A stretch of 64,000 nt of DNA from Eurosta solidaginis. Taxonomy: Eukaryota; Arthropoda; Insecta; Diptera; Tephritidae. The notes beneath the pieces are model-generated. The model did no database searches and had not been told where the DNA came from. It worked only from the letters and a program-made list of their open reading frames with translations. Position numbers and translations under genes: made by a program. Position 1 is the first letter of the stretch. Each line of letters starts with the position of its first letter. The DNA is taken from assembly GCF_040869045.1 (NCBI RefSeq), contig NC_090322.1, forward strand, positions 193,873,477 through 193,937,476, written 5' to 3'. This document shows positions 44,708 to 55,680 of the stretch, in pieces.

Positions 44708-45715
44708 ATGCATTTAGCCCAATATATTTGTTTCATTGCCATTGGCTTGGTGGTGGTGCCAACATGCCAAGGTCTATTGAAAAACATATATTGTGGACAA
44801 GAAGATTGTTATGATGTGCTGGGTGTAACTAGACAATCTACAAAATCCGAAATCGGCAAATCATACCGTTCTTTAGCGAGGAAATTCCATCCGGATATGC
44901 ACCGTGAAGCTTCAGCAAAAGCGGAAGCAGAAGTCAAGTTCAAATCAATCGCAACAGCATATGAAATCTTGCGCGATGACGAGTCACGTCGCGACTACGA
45001 TTATATGTTGGATCATCCAGAAGAATATTATGCACATTACTATCGATACTATCGCAGACGTGTAGCACCCAAAGTTGATGTACGCATCGTTATTGTAGTA
45101 ACACTAACAATAGTCTCCATTATACAATACTATTCTGGTTTGCAACGTTATGATAGTGCCATCAAATATTTGGCAACTGTACCCAAGTATCGCAATCAAG
45201 CATTAGGCATAGCTAAAGAAGATATCGAAAAGATAAGTAGTCGTAAGGGCAAGAATCGCATGTCAAAAACGGAACAACGTGAAGAAATCGAACGTATTGT
45301 GCGTAAAGTGATCGAGGAGAAGATGGATGTACGTGGTGGTTATGCTAAACCATCCGTATGGGATGTGCTCTGGATACAATTGCTGATGCTTCCATATACA
45401 ATTTTGCGTTACATTGTATGGTACGCGAAATGGTTTTGGAATTTTACACTTATGAAACGCCCTTATGGTGAAGAGGAAAAATTATATTTGATAAGACGTT
45501 ACATGAAAATGGGTGAACATCAATTTAATAGTTTAGAGGAGGATGAAATTGAAGAATATTTAAAATTGGAGCTTTGGGAAAAGGATAAATTTGGAGTTTG
45601 GCAGCAAGAGCAGGAAGAGGAAATGAAGAAAAAATTGGCTGAAAATCCACGTTATAAATCATATCGAAGATATATGAAGAATCACGGCCCAGGTAGAATG
45701 ACATTTGAGGACTAA
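44708..45715 (+). CDS. DnaJ homolog subfamily C member 25 (ER J-protein)
   Basis: 335 aa in one exon. Cleavable signal or anchor at 1-22 (YICFIAIGLVVVPTCQG), J domain at about 33-102 (YDVLGVTRQSTKSEIGKSYR, the Hsp70-activating HPD at 61-63, and the closing RRDYDYML), TM helix about 124-144 (VDVRIVIVVTLTIVSIIQ), a basic/acidic coiled coil at 165-208, a second hydrophobic helix about 218-238, and an acidic C-terminal coiled coil. This layout is that of DNAJC25 (human form about 360 aa). It should recruit Hsp70-type chaperones at the ER membrane. Drosophila counterpart probably CG7872, from memory. Poly(A) signal AATAAA at 45997, with an internal A-run just before it. Intact; no sign of decay despite repeats on both sides. 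Confidence 0.92.
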   Translation: MHLAQYICFIAIGLVVVPTCQGLLKNIYCGQEDCYDVLGVTRQSTKSEIGKSYRSLARKFHPDMHREASAKAEAEVKFKSIATAYEILRDDESRRDYDYMLDHPEEYYAHYYRYYRRRVAPKVDVRIVIVVTLTIVSIIQYYSGLQRYDSAIKYLATVPKYRNQALGIAKEDIEKISSRKGKNRMSKTEQREEIERIVRKVIEEKMDVRGGYAKPSVWDVLWIQLLMLPYTILRYIVWYAKWFWNFTLMKRPYGEEEKLYLIRRYMKMGEHQFNSLEEDEIEEYLKLELWEKDKFGVWQQEQEEEMKKKLAENPRYKSYRRYMKNHGPGRMTFED

Positions 45716-46194
45716 TTACAAGCTGGTATTGCTCGAAAGCTAGTTGTAACCACTTGGAGACTAAATTAATTGTAAATGTTAGTTGAACTTAGATATATAC
45801 CCTAAATATCCAAACAGCATGAATGATTGTAAAGCTTACAGGGATATTTTAAAGTATTTAATGCAATCTTTATTGAATATAACGTTTTCTAGTTGTAAAT
45901 GCATACAAGCCATGATTATTCATGCATTAAAGCATCCACAAGTATGAACAATGGAATTTAGCAAAAAAAAAAAAAAATGTAATATTGTACCATCGAAATA
46001 AACTGATCAAGTTTTATTGATTTCCTACCAACATTTATAAAATGCATATTTACTAATTTTGTATGAAAAATCACAAATAAAATGTTAACTTATTTATTTT
46101 ATAGCACGTACATGTGTTTTCTCTAGTTTATAGATTATTGGTGATGTGGGCAAAACCGCGGTTATTTTTACTTTAGCTGCCAGGGACCGAATAG
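45716..46194. other. DNAJC25 3' flank
   Basis: 3' UTR to the AATAAA at 45997-46002, then AT-rich DNA up to the next TIR element. No other feature. Confidence 0.5.
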
Positions 46195-48076
46195 TATATG
46201 TGACCCGGTCTATGAAAAGGTGGCTTATGACTAGAATTTGAATCGAGGCTGCTTGGAATTATAATTCAGCAATTAAATTTATACGTCAGTTCAGTCAAAA
46301 ATTAGTGTGAAATGAGTCAAAACTTTGGATCGTTTGCACTCGTTATGAACTCATTTATGAGCCTGAAGCGAATGCTATATGCTCATAGTTTGCCTCTAAC
46401 ATAAGTCTTATACAGGTCTCCTTCCGATATCAGATGTGAGCCTTATTGGCGTCATATACTGCTAATTTTGAGCCTTTTAATGACACGACTTTAGGGCTTT
46501 TAGGAAGAATTTTTGACATATATCCGAAGCGGAAAACATAGGGGAGAACATTTTTGTGATAAAACTCCCATGAGGATAAGATAGAAATGAAATAAGTATT
46601 AGTTCAATTAATTATTTGTTTAAAATAAATTGCCGCAGAAAAATTTCTGAGTTTTTATTCCGGAGCTGCCTGGTTTACTGATTTTCATATTTTTCGTTTG
46701 TTCATAATTTCATGAAATTGCAGTCATAAAAGCCTCTAAGGTGATAACATTTTTGAAGCTGATATTGTTCGGACCCACATTGAACTCCAGAACTGTAAGA
46801 GCATGTTTATAGGGTACACATATTTACGCAAACAAAGCTACGCAAACATGCTCACGGCGCTCATAATTTAACAATCCGAAATGAGTCCAAAATAAGTGGG
46901 CAATGTAGGAATCAGAAAAGTGTCGAAACGCGTAGGAGGGTAAAAGAAAATTTAATTTTTGCCTTGTATTTAACGGCCCAAAAGCTCCTTACCTAGCATG
47001 CAAAAATTACCATTTATCAACTATTTATGTTCGTCACAGCGAGTTTGGAAAAATTTTGAAACTTTGTTACGACAATTTTTCATTTTAATACAAAATTAAT
47101 TACATTTGTATCGACGTTATTCCGCTCATGGATGCTTCTCAACATTTTTAATGTGACCGCAAAGCTGCCACGCTCTGTCCAGGTTTGTCGAAATATATAT
47201 GACCCCAATAAGCGCTGACGATGCCTAATAAATAGGCCATATAGGTGTCACATAATCAGAGTTTATTAAAGTTAGAAATGACGCCGGAAAGTTCCAGTAG
47301 AGTGTAATATGAGCTGTTTAAATGCCTTTTAAGACTTATGTCGGACTCTTATTTAGGCTCAAATGATATAGGACGACCATTGCAAGAAGGAAATACATTG
47401 GTTTCGGCCTCCCAAATGAGCACATACCGACTGTAAACGCTCCAATTTAGATATTTTTCCGACTCTTTTTTTTGACTTAAAATGTTTCTGGGTAAACTAA
47501 AATTTTTGCAACGGCATGCATTATTGGCTAAATATTTTGGAAAAAGGTTGGGTTAGAGATTAAAACTAATTCAGCCGATAGCGTAATGGATAAGTACCCA
47601 CCAATATAGGACAAATTGGGTACATTTTGGATTGAATTTGTGTGTTTGTTTTCCATATTTTCCAAAAGATTATTTTTACCCTTCTTTTGGGTAAATATTT
47701 GGGCATTTACCCATTTTTACCATATATAACCAATTTACCGGGTATTTACCATTTGGGCATTTACCCCTTTCCTATCTCTACTTATGACTCAAAAAAGAAA
47801 TTGCGAGAAACAGCTGTTAAAGATAAACAATGCATTTCTTCAGTTTCTTAGTAGCTTTTCTTTTGCATTATGAACAGTCATCGAAGGAACCAAAGGCTTC
47901 ATCGTCTTTCATTTGTGCTATTCTTTCTCTACATTTTTAGTACACTTCTAAGCAAGTTAGGACTTTCTAGTTTTCACCACGTGAAAGAGCGTCTCAAAAA
48001 CTATGGAAACCAGAAAAAAAGTGGAAACATTTTTTTTTAGTCATAAGCCACCTTTTCATAGACCGCGTCACATATA
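46195..48076. mobile_element. 1.88-kb TIR element carrying a second element
   Basis: TATATGTGACCCGGTCTATG followed by AAAAGGTGGCTTATGACTA at the left is matched by its inverse at 48038-48076 (39 bp, one mismatch), with TA at both tips. The stretch from about 46236 to 47786 belongs to another family, seen also at 50953-56066, whose right end CCCCTTTCCTATCTCTA is present but whose left end is lost. No transposase was found in either. Confidence 0.75.
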
Positions 48077-48246
48077 ATAATTAGGCTCACTTGCCCAACG
48101 GCAAGTTCTCTTTTTAACAAGGAGTTGGCTTCTAATGTAGGGTTAATAACAATATTCCCATATTTTAAAATTAACTGTACCTATGTATGTTAAAAAGTTT
48201 TGCTGTGTGCCTTATTTTAGAAATTTTTAAATTTAAATTTTGAATG

Positions 48247-48366
48247 GACTTCAACCATCGTAGGAGTGCGGGTTCAAATCTCACTCCCTGGAAAAAAGAA
48301 TTTGAAGAGATTTACAAGGTATAATCGAACAGCCGTCGCCTTGTCCGTCCTGATGTCACGTTGTTT
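48247..48366 (+). repeat. fragment of the tRNA-promoter repeat
   Basis: AACCATCGTAGGAGTGCGGGTTCAAATCTCACTCC contains a good B-box (GGTTCAAATCTC). The sequence then runs GATTTACAAGGTATAATCGA to TGTCCGTCCTGATGTCACGT as in the 449-bp unit, here in plus orientation and diverged. It abuts the end of the mariner relic. Confidence 0.7.
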
Positions 48367-48604
48367 TAATTTTTTCCAAACTAATAAATAAATTAAGGAA
48401 AATAGTTTTATTCTTTTTCAAAATATTCTCCATCCAAGTCAATACACTTCTGCATTCGCTCGAACCAATTTTCAAAGCTCTTTGCCACTCAGAAGAGGCA
48501 ACCTCTAAATCGAGCCGTTTGAGGGCTTTCAGCTCCTTCCGGATGACCGATATATGCGACCTTTTGAGTACACAAGAACTCTCTTGTGTGAAACGATACG
48601 TGTG

Positions 48605-48636
48605 AGCTCGCATTGTTGTTGTTGTAGCTCGCATTG
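48605..48636. repeat. 10-bp insertion with 11-bp duplication
   Basis: AGCTCGCATTG (48605-48615), then TTGTTGTTGT, then AGCTCGCATTG again (48626-48636). The inserted bases equal the LINE (TTG)n tail. It sits inside the mariner coding part and adds exactly seven codons. Slippage is an alternative. Confidence 0.55.
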
Positions 48637-49015
48637 TCTTGGTGAAGAATGATTTTTCTTCGGCGTTGGTTTTCCTTAATTCTACAAAAACTTTTGGCAA
48701 ACAAATGACTGTATACCACTCAGAATTGACCGTTTTAAATTTATCTAGTGGAACAGTTGCGACTTGAACAGATTTTCCGAAAAAACAGGCGACTATTTTC
48801 TTTGAGGTGCTTCTTGTGCGAACAACTTTTGTAGGATTAGGCTCGCCTTGGAACACCCATACAGTCGGTTGCTGCTTTGTTTCCGGCTCATATGCATAGA
48901 TCCAAGATTCGTCACCTGTTGCGATGTCATAGATGCTTTGATCCACCACGGCTAAATTTCTGCAACATTTCTTTACACTTTTTGGGGCAATTGTCAAATT
49001 ATGCGGTTTCCAACG

Positions 49016-49673
49016 CAGGGGCGGATTAAAGGAGGGGCTAGAAGGGACTATAGCCCCGGGCGCCAGCATCGGAAGGGCCCCACGAGCTCGAATAAATAAT
49101 ATCATATTACGAATTTGCGTACACATAATTTAATTTTGCACCTCAAAATTTATATACAATAGTAATATGGAAAGGAATTCACGCACTCGTTAAGAACAAA
49201 TTCTGTGCCCTTTGCAAGTTCTTAATTGGATTGTAAATGTGAACATGATCGAAGTATTCCCGAATATCTACATCGCTTACAGGATTTTGGTTACGATTCC
49301 AATAGCAAACGCGAATCTGAAAGGCCATTCTTGGTTTTAAAAATAATAAAAAATATGTATCGATCAACTCTGTTAGATGAACGGTTGTCTGCATTGATGA
49401 GGTTAAGCATTGACGTTGATTTACTTCGATCGATTGATTTTGATGATTTGATGTGACTTTGCCAGGGCAAAATCAAGAAAATTTTTTTTTAATTGTATTA
49501 TAATTTATAGTTTTTAATATATAAGTACCAAAGAAAAAATATTTGCGAGAATAAATTATAAAAATAATTATACCAGTTTTTATTTATTTTAAAAAAGGTC
49601 ATATTTTGCTCCCCTTAAGTGGGCCCCATATTTATTTTAGTCCCGGGCCTCGTAAATCTTTAATCCGCCCCTG
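49016..49673 (+). mobile_element. non-autonomous hAT element with 8-bp TSD
   Basis: CAGGGGCGGATTAAAG at the left and CTTTAATCCGCCCCTG at the right are exact 16-bp inverted ends of hAT type. Flanking 8-mers TTCCAACG and ATCCAACG match at 7 of 8 bases. Length 658 bp. Confidence 0.85.
49226..49456 (+). pseudogene. hAT transposase C-terminal (dimerisation) fragment
   Basis: The plus frame ends SERPFLVLKIIKNMYRSTLL, then DERLSALMRLSIDVDLLRSI and DFDDLM. This is the C-terminal hAT dimerisation tail of ZMYM-like transposases ('RSFS.LK.IK...RS.M...RL..L..L'). Only this last piece remains, so the element depends on a full-length relative. The stop follows directly at 49454. Confidence 0.65.
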
Positions 49674-50037
49674 ATCCAACGAGAACAAAACTTCTTTACG
49701 ACCAAATGTTCATGCAATATTGAATGTATGCTGGTCCCACTAATGGCCAAGGATGCCTCTATCTCGCTATATGTCACATAACGATCTTGTATTATCAATT
49801 GACGCACAGCATCGACTGTTTCTGGCACAACCACCATTTTTGGACGACTTTCACGAAATTCGTCCTGCAAAGATTGGCGGCCACGTAGGAACTCGTTGTA
49901 CCATCGTTTCAGAGTGGCTAAGTGTGGTGATTCAACACCAAAAGTAGAAGTAAGTGGATGATGCACTCCTTTCTCGATAATCCACGTCGAAAATCGTAGT
50001 AAATCATCGCACGAAAATGTTCACGGGTTAATTCCAT

Positions 50038-50372
50038 TTTTAGGCAATATGAATTTTTAAACTCCCTATAAATAAACACAAATAAAACCTGTAAGTGAAA
50101 ACGTTATATGCATGTTTATGCCAAAAAAGACCAAACTTTACGATAAAAATATCTAATTACAGCTAATCACATGTTGTGTTGTCAAGGCGCAAAATATAAA
50201 ATGCAACCCTCGTAGCTGCCAAATACTTGTTTATCTCAAGTTACTTATTTATACCTGCGAGTAAAAAAAAAATAGACCACAAATGTTTTACAAATATTCC
50301 TTTTTCTTCCTTTCGGTATTTAAGAACAGTTTTATGGCATTGTGAATAAGACAAGTGTGATATGTTGTTTTT
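50038..50372. other. mariner outer flank
   Basis: Probably the mariner 5' untranslated end and terminal region (AAAACCTGTAAGTGAAAACG), but no matching inverted end survives. No gene. Confidence 0.35.
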
Positions 50373-50575
50373 GTTGTAGCGATAAGTACACACCTCAAAG
50401 GTTTTGGGGAGTGTTATCGATGTTGATGGTCCTTTGCCGGTTATAGGTCCGCTACGTTTCGGTAACAAGCGCCATTAAAGTGCCAGTCCGACCATCTCGG
50501 TAACGGTTTAACATAACCTCTCCCTAGTCCAATTAGGAAGTTGCGGTCGCCAGAGCCTCGCCTGCTAAATATGTG
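50373..50575. repeat. dispersed GC-rich repeat, copy 1
   Basis: GTAGCGATAAGTACACACCT, GGTCCTTTGCCGGTTATAGG, CCGACCATCTCGG and GGTCGCCAGAGCCTCG occur in the same order, diverged, at 53254-53565. Both begin with a TTGTTGTA word like LINE tails. It is probably a LINE 3' region or SINE family of this lineage. No protein. Confidence 0.65.
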
Positions 50576-51696
50576 TATGATACATTTATATTTGTAACTG
50601 GATTTGACTCGGAGCTTCCGCACTCTGAATTGCGCTTATCAACCCCATGAATCCTTGCTATAACTGGCCACAATGAATTTTTAAATTCGATATAAAAAAG
50701 AAAAACAGCCTACAAATTTTTTATTATTGTAGCAGTAGAAGCATGACAAGAGAAAACTAAAATTTATGTACATTTCTGTCTGTTCTACACTATTAGATTC
50801 GTTTATTGAGCTGCTCTAGCTTACGCCAGGTTAAAAAGTTCACATAATTTGTGTTTAATGACAAACTTTCTTGCTCTGAGTTGCTCTACTTTTTGTACGT
50901 GAGTCTGCTCAAATCTAACTAGAGCAATCTAGATCACAAATTTCATCATGGGTAGAGTTGGGATCCTACCGGGTATTTACCATTATTATGGTTAATACCA
51001 GGAAAATACCCGGAATATTTCTTTTTTGTATCTTTTTTTGGATATTTAAAAATGATTTGAACGAGGCTGCTTGGAATTACAATTCAGCAATTTAATTTAT
51101 ACGTCATTTGAAATTAAAAAAATTTCGTTTTGATTTTAAACAAACAACCCAACAAATACTCGGAGTCAACAATTAGTCTGAAAGGAGTCCAAAGTTTGGA
51201 TCGTTTGTACTCGTTATGAACTCATTTAGGAGCCTGAAGCGAATGCTATATATATGCTCATAGTTTGCCTCTAACATAAGTCTTATACAGGCCTCCTTCC
51301 GATATCATATATGAGCCTTATTGGCGTCATATACTGCTAATTTTGAGTCTTTTAATGACACTAATTCAGGGCTTTTAGGAAGAATTTTTGACATATATCC
51401 GAAGCGGAAAACATAGGGGAGAAAATTATTGTGATAAAACTCCCATGAGGATAGGATAGAAATGAAATAAGTATTAGTTGAATTAATTATTTATTTAGAA
51501 TAAATTGTCGCAGACAAATTTCTGAATTTTTATTCCGGAGATTCCTAGTTTACTGATTTTAATATTTTTCGTTTGTTCATAATTTCATCAAATTGGAGTC
51601 ATAAAAGGCTCTAAGGTGATAGCATTTTTGAAGCTGATATTTTTCGGAACCACTTTGAACTCCAGAACTGCAAGAGAATGTTTATAGGGTACACAT

Positions 51697-52334
51697 TAGG
51701 CCGGGTCGATTTGTGGGGAGGCAAAAAAATCGCCCATTGCTCTGTGAAAATCATATTCTAGGGATCAAAATAAGAAACTTTGCCGAAGGAACCAAACCTC
51801 TAAAACGAATTCTGATGTCCCCCCCCTTTGGTTCGTAGGGGCAAATTTTGAAAAATCCCACTTTGAAATGCCTGTGTTTTTTTCTTTTTGGAGTTTATTT
51901 TTCTCTTTAGAAATTTATTTAGTCAGAACATATGTAAATGAAAAAATGAATTTAACTTAGTAATAGAAAAGAAATTAAAAAAAAAATTATTAGAAAATAG
52001 CGTTTTTACAACCCCCTTTTAAAACCAAGGCATCACTGTGATGCATTTGCATGTCGTAAACATAGTTGTGTGGGTTTTTTATTCAACCGTTTTAAAAAAT
52101 GAAGGTATCACTGTGACACGATTGCAGATCGTAAAATTGCTTGTGTTGTTTTTTTTAAGCCACCACACGACACAGCAGGTAGAATTGAAATTGCCCCTAC
52201 CCAAAAGTTCGACCCAAAGGGGGGGGGGGGACATCAGAATTCGTTTTAGAGGTATGGTTCCTTCGGCAAAGTTTCTTATTTTGATCCCTAGAATACGATT
52301 TTCACAGAGCGATTTTTAAATCGACCCGCCCCAA
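51697..52334. mobile_element. MITE with ~125-bp TIRs
   Basis: The left arm runs from TAGGCCGGGTCGATTT through CTAGGGATCAAAATAAGAAA and CTTTGCCGAAGGAACCA to GAATTCTGATGTCCCCCCC. The right arm is its inverse to AAATCGACCCGCCCCAA. The 7-bp duplication TACACAT flanks it (51690-51696, 52335-52341). The uninterrupted target is seen near 46818. Non-coding centre. Confidence 0.85.
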
Positions 52335-53253
52335 TACACATATTTACGCAAACAAAGCTACCCCTCAAACATGCTCACGGCGCTCATAATTTAAGAATCC
52401 GAAACGAGTCCAAAATAAGTGGGCAAGGTAGGAATCAGAAAAGCGTCGAAACGCGTAGGAGGGTAAAATAAAATTTAATTTTTGCCTTTTATTTAATGGC
52501 CTAAAAGCTCCTAACCTAGCATGCAAAAATTATCATTTATCACCTATTTATGTTCGTCACAGCGAGTTTGGAACAAATTTTGAAACTTTGTTACGACAAT
52601 TTTTCATTTTAATATAAAATGAATTACATTTGTACATGAATGTTACCCTTGCTATTCTTTTTTTGTATGAGCATCGACGTTTTTCCGCTCACGAACGCTT
52701 CTCGATATTTTTAATGTGACCGCAAAGCTGCCACGCTCTATCCAGGTGTGTCGAGCTATATATGACCCCAATAAGCGCTGACGATGCCTAATAAATAGGC
52801 CATATAGGTGTCACATAACCAGAGTTTATTAGAGTTAAAAATGACGCCGGAGAGTTCCAGTAGAGTGTAATATGAGCACTACCCACCAATATGGGACAAA
52901 TTGGGTACATTTTGGATTGAATTTGTGTGTTTGTTTCCCACATTTTCCAAAAGATTATTTCGTTAGCTTAATGTGAAAACGTGCTAAGTCACTTTTTGAA
53001 AAATTTTATTTTAATGCGGTTCTAAAACTGAATTCAAAATACAACGATCATAAAAAAAAATATTTCAATTTTTAATTCTTACGTGTTTTGGGCAATGATG
53101 TGTAAATGTGCTAAGTCGTCAGCTGTTCAAAAAAAATGTGCTAAGTCAACCAGTCAGTAATATCAATCTGAATTACTAGTCATTTTTTTGTGCGCGCATT
53201 TTATTTACTTATTTAATACATTCAGTCTAAAAGTACATGCTTTTTTGTTCTTG

Positions 53254-53565
53254 TTGTATTAACTATAAAGACACTCCCCGAAGGCTTTGGGCCCATGTTT
53301 ATGGTACTTTGCCGGATATAGATCGGTACGTTCCGGTAACAAAGCACTATTAAGGTACTAGCCCGACCATCTCGGGAACGATTTATATGACCACATAAAA
53401 CCTTCCAGGCCATCCCGCCCTCCCCACCCCCTAGCTCCATGAGGAACTTGGGGTCGCCAGAGCCTCGGCTGTCAATTGGGTTGGAGAAGCTATATATTGC
53501 GCCGGCAACCCCTTGAGAGGGTTGCGAACACAACCCCTTGAAATTGGATTCACCCAATTGACACA
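53254..53565. repeat. dispersed GC-rich repeat, copy 2
   Basis: A longer member of the family at 50373-50575: CACTCCCCGAAGGCTTTGGG, TAGCCCGACCATCTCGGGAA, CCTCCCCACCCCCTAGCTCC, TTGGGGTCGCCAGAGCCTCG, GAGAAGCTATATATTGCGCC. The minus-strand frame across it is fortuitous. Confidence 0.65.
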
Positions 53566-53810
53566 TGTCTTTGGTGTTTGATAAATTCTTTGCGATGACT
53601 TTTATCTACTTAGATTTTTACATATCGATAACTACATGCTTTCTTACAGACTAGTTAAAAATAGAAAACAATTCAAGTTTAAACTTATATAAGCTGTTAA
53701 TTAATTAAAATTAATAACACTACTGAATCTATTTGCTATGTAGATGTATAGTCCTAGTTATAGGTTCATTCATAGCATAATTCGTTTTATGAGTTATTTC
53801 GATAAATAAC

Positions 53811-54305
53811 ACAAGCCGACAAAATTCAACCATTATTCAGACCCAGAGATCAGACTATATATTTCCGAAGGTTTATGATGCGCTGAATCCAAATCTGGCC
53901 TTGCTCTATCAGCTCTGGTTTTTGAGATATCCTAACCTAAAAGTGCAAAAAACACCGTTTTTGCCCATATTTGGGGTTATGTAGCCTTGTAGATGTTTTC
54001 TTTCACTTTAATTTCAATATCTCAGCGAAAAAAATGATATTTGAGCAAACTCAACGCCATTTGAAAGAATAAGACTTGTATTCAAAGATACCATCCTTTA
54101 ATTTTGGTGAAAAAAAAAAAACATCTGCAAGGCTACATAACCTCAAATATGGGCAAAAACGGCGTTTTTTGCACTTTTAGGTTAGGATATCTCGAAAACC
54201 AGAGTTTATAGAGCAATTTTGAGGCCAGATCTCGATTCATCGCATCAAAATTCTTCGAAAATATATAGTCCGGTTTCTGGGTCTGAGATGCTGTCGGCCT
54301 GTGTA
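53811..54305. repeat. inverted repeat made from a LINE 3' end
   Basis: Arms 53811-53998 and 54120-54305 are inverted copies (GAGATATCCTAACCTAAAAG, TTTGCCCATATTTG, ATGTAGCCTTG) around a 120-bp spacer. The right arm is the last coding part of the LINE fragment 54133-54650; the left arm is a second, more decayed piece of the same region facing it. Confidence 0.75.
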
Positions 54306-54650
54306 ATGTATTCTGCCGAAGATCAAGCAGTGGAATATATGGAATGAACAAATTAGATAAATCAGAGCAATTCGTACTAAAGTTTATTACATTATAGGCA
54401 AGCATGATTGAGATAAGAGTTCTTCTGTCATGCAAAGCCTGCCAAGCAATTTTCGCCTGCTGGTATGTGATGGGAGGCCGTCTGGCCAGTGAAGCATACC
54501 TAAAGCAATATTTGTAAAAAAAATTTTGAACTCCCTCAATTTTATAGGAGCTAGATTGATAGAAAGGATTCCATATTATTGAGCAATATTCAAGACGACT
54601 TCTGTCCAAGGATATATAAAGTGCCTTCAATCATAGGGTCCTTAAAGTCA
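54133..54650 (-). pseudogene. LINE reverse transcriptase C-terminal fragment
   Basis: The frame MKALYISLDRSRLEYCSIIW, then NPFYQSSSYKIEGVQNFFYK and YCFRYASLARRPP, continues to PFLPIFEVM and a stop. The 'L...RS.LEYCS.IW.P' block is the end of the RT thumb region in insect LINEs. No RT catalytic motif is included. It may be the same family as the partial LINE at 63707. Confidence 0.75.
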
Positions 54651-55009
54651 CTTACATCTACTGAAATCAACCATTGCAACAAATTTTGAAACAACGAAGT
54701 CAATGGCACTTGAAAACGAGAGTTTGGAGCCAAACATTACACCCAACTCTTTACTTTCTTGACAACGATTAATAGATTTAGCATTTAGATTCTAGATAAA
54801 GTATGTGACAGTTGTCTTTATGGAAAAAGACACAACACAGCATTTGTTTGAATTTAAAAATAAATGATTGTCTGCGCACCATCCGGCAAGAGTCCAGATC
54901 AGAGCCGTTACAAATAGTTTGACAAATAAATAGTATGATTTTAATAATCGGGGATTGCCCATATTGCTTTTTCAAATGTATGAAAACATTTATTTGAAGC
55001 AATTTTTTA

Positions 55010-55680
55010 ATTTTTTATAATTTATTTAATAATTTGGGAAAAATTTAAACAACGTGACATCAGGACGGACAAGGCGACAGCTGTTTCGATTATACCTTGT
55101 AAATCTCTTCAAAGCCTTTTCTCCCGGGAGTGGGAGTCGAACTCGCACTCCTACGATAGTTGAAATGGTTGTAAACGCATTCAGCTACGTCATGCCTGTT
55201 GTAAAGTTCTTCCCAATTGCCTTCTTTTTTGCATATTTTAATCTTTTACACATTGCATACTTCGTATGCAATTATGTGTTAAAGCTATGCTTGGTACGGC
55301 GGTTTTCAAAGAAACTTTGGTTTTTTTGTTGCTGTTTTCGTTCTATTTATAGAACTACAACGAATTAACCAATTTTGTCTGTTTGTATGATTTTAATAAT
55401 CGTACCAAGCATAGCTTTAACACATAATTGCATACGAAGTATGCAATGTGTAAAAGATTAAAATATGCAAAAAAGAAGGCAATTGGGAAGAACTTTACAA
55501 CAGGCATGACGTAGCTGAATGCGTTTACAACCATTTCAACTATCGTAGGAGTGCGAGTTCGACTCCCACTCCCGGGAGAAAAGGCTTTGAAGAGATTTAC
55601 AAGGTATAATCGAAACAGCTGTCGCCTTGTCCGTCCTGATGTCACGTTGTTTAAATTTTTCCCAAATTATTAAATAAAAT
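55010..55680. repeat. inverted pair of the tRNA-promoter repeat
   Basis: One copy of the 449-bp family runs as in the array (55010-55390); a second follows immediately in reverse (55400-55680). They meet at TAATCG|TACCAAGC, so the pair forms a snap-back of about 280 bp per arm. B-box words lie at 55132-55145 (minus) and 55554-55566 (plus), giving two facing pol III-type promoters. Confidence 0.85.

Larger units (their letters stand above)
48390..50037 (-). pseudogene. mariner transposase relic split by a hAT
   Basis: Mariner (D,D34D) transposase on the minus strand, start at 50037 (MELTREHFRAMIYYDFRRGL). N-terminal HTH part: VKRWYNEF-like LKRWYNEFLRGRQSLQDEFR, RYVTYSEIEASLAISGTS. Catalytic part: IYDIATGDESWIYAYEPETK (first Asp) and IILHQDNAS (second Asp). 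The third catalytic block 'YSPDLAPND' is deleted after IGHP. There are frameshifts near 49965 and 48690. A hAT-type element (49016-49673) interrupts it between CSRW and PHNLT. A 21-bp insertion adds YNNNNAS beside the second Asp. No TIRs could be fixed. Confidence 0.85.

Noticed and set aside
44708..45979. DNAJC25 as a processed retrogene because it is single-exon with an A-run
   Set aside because: The A-run lies before the AATAAA signal, no flanking duplication was seen, and the coding frame has no decay; it may simply lack introns.
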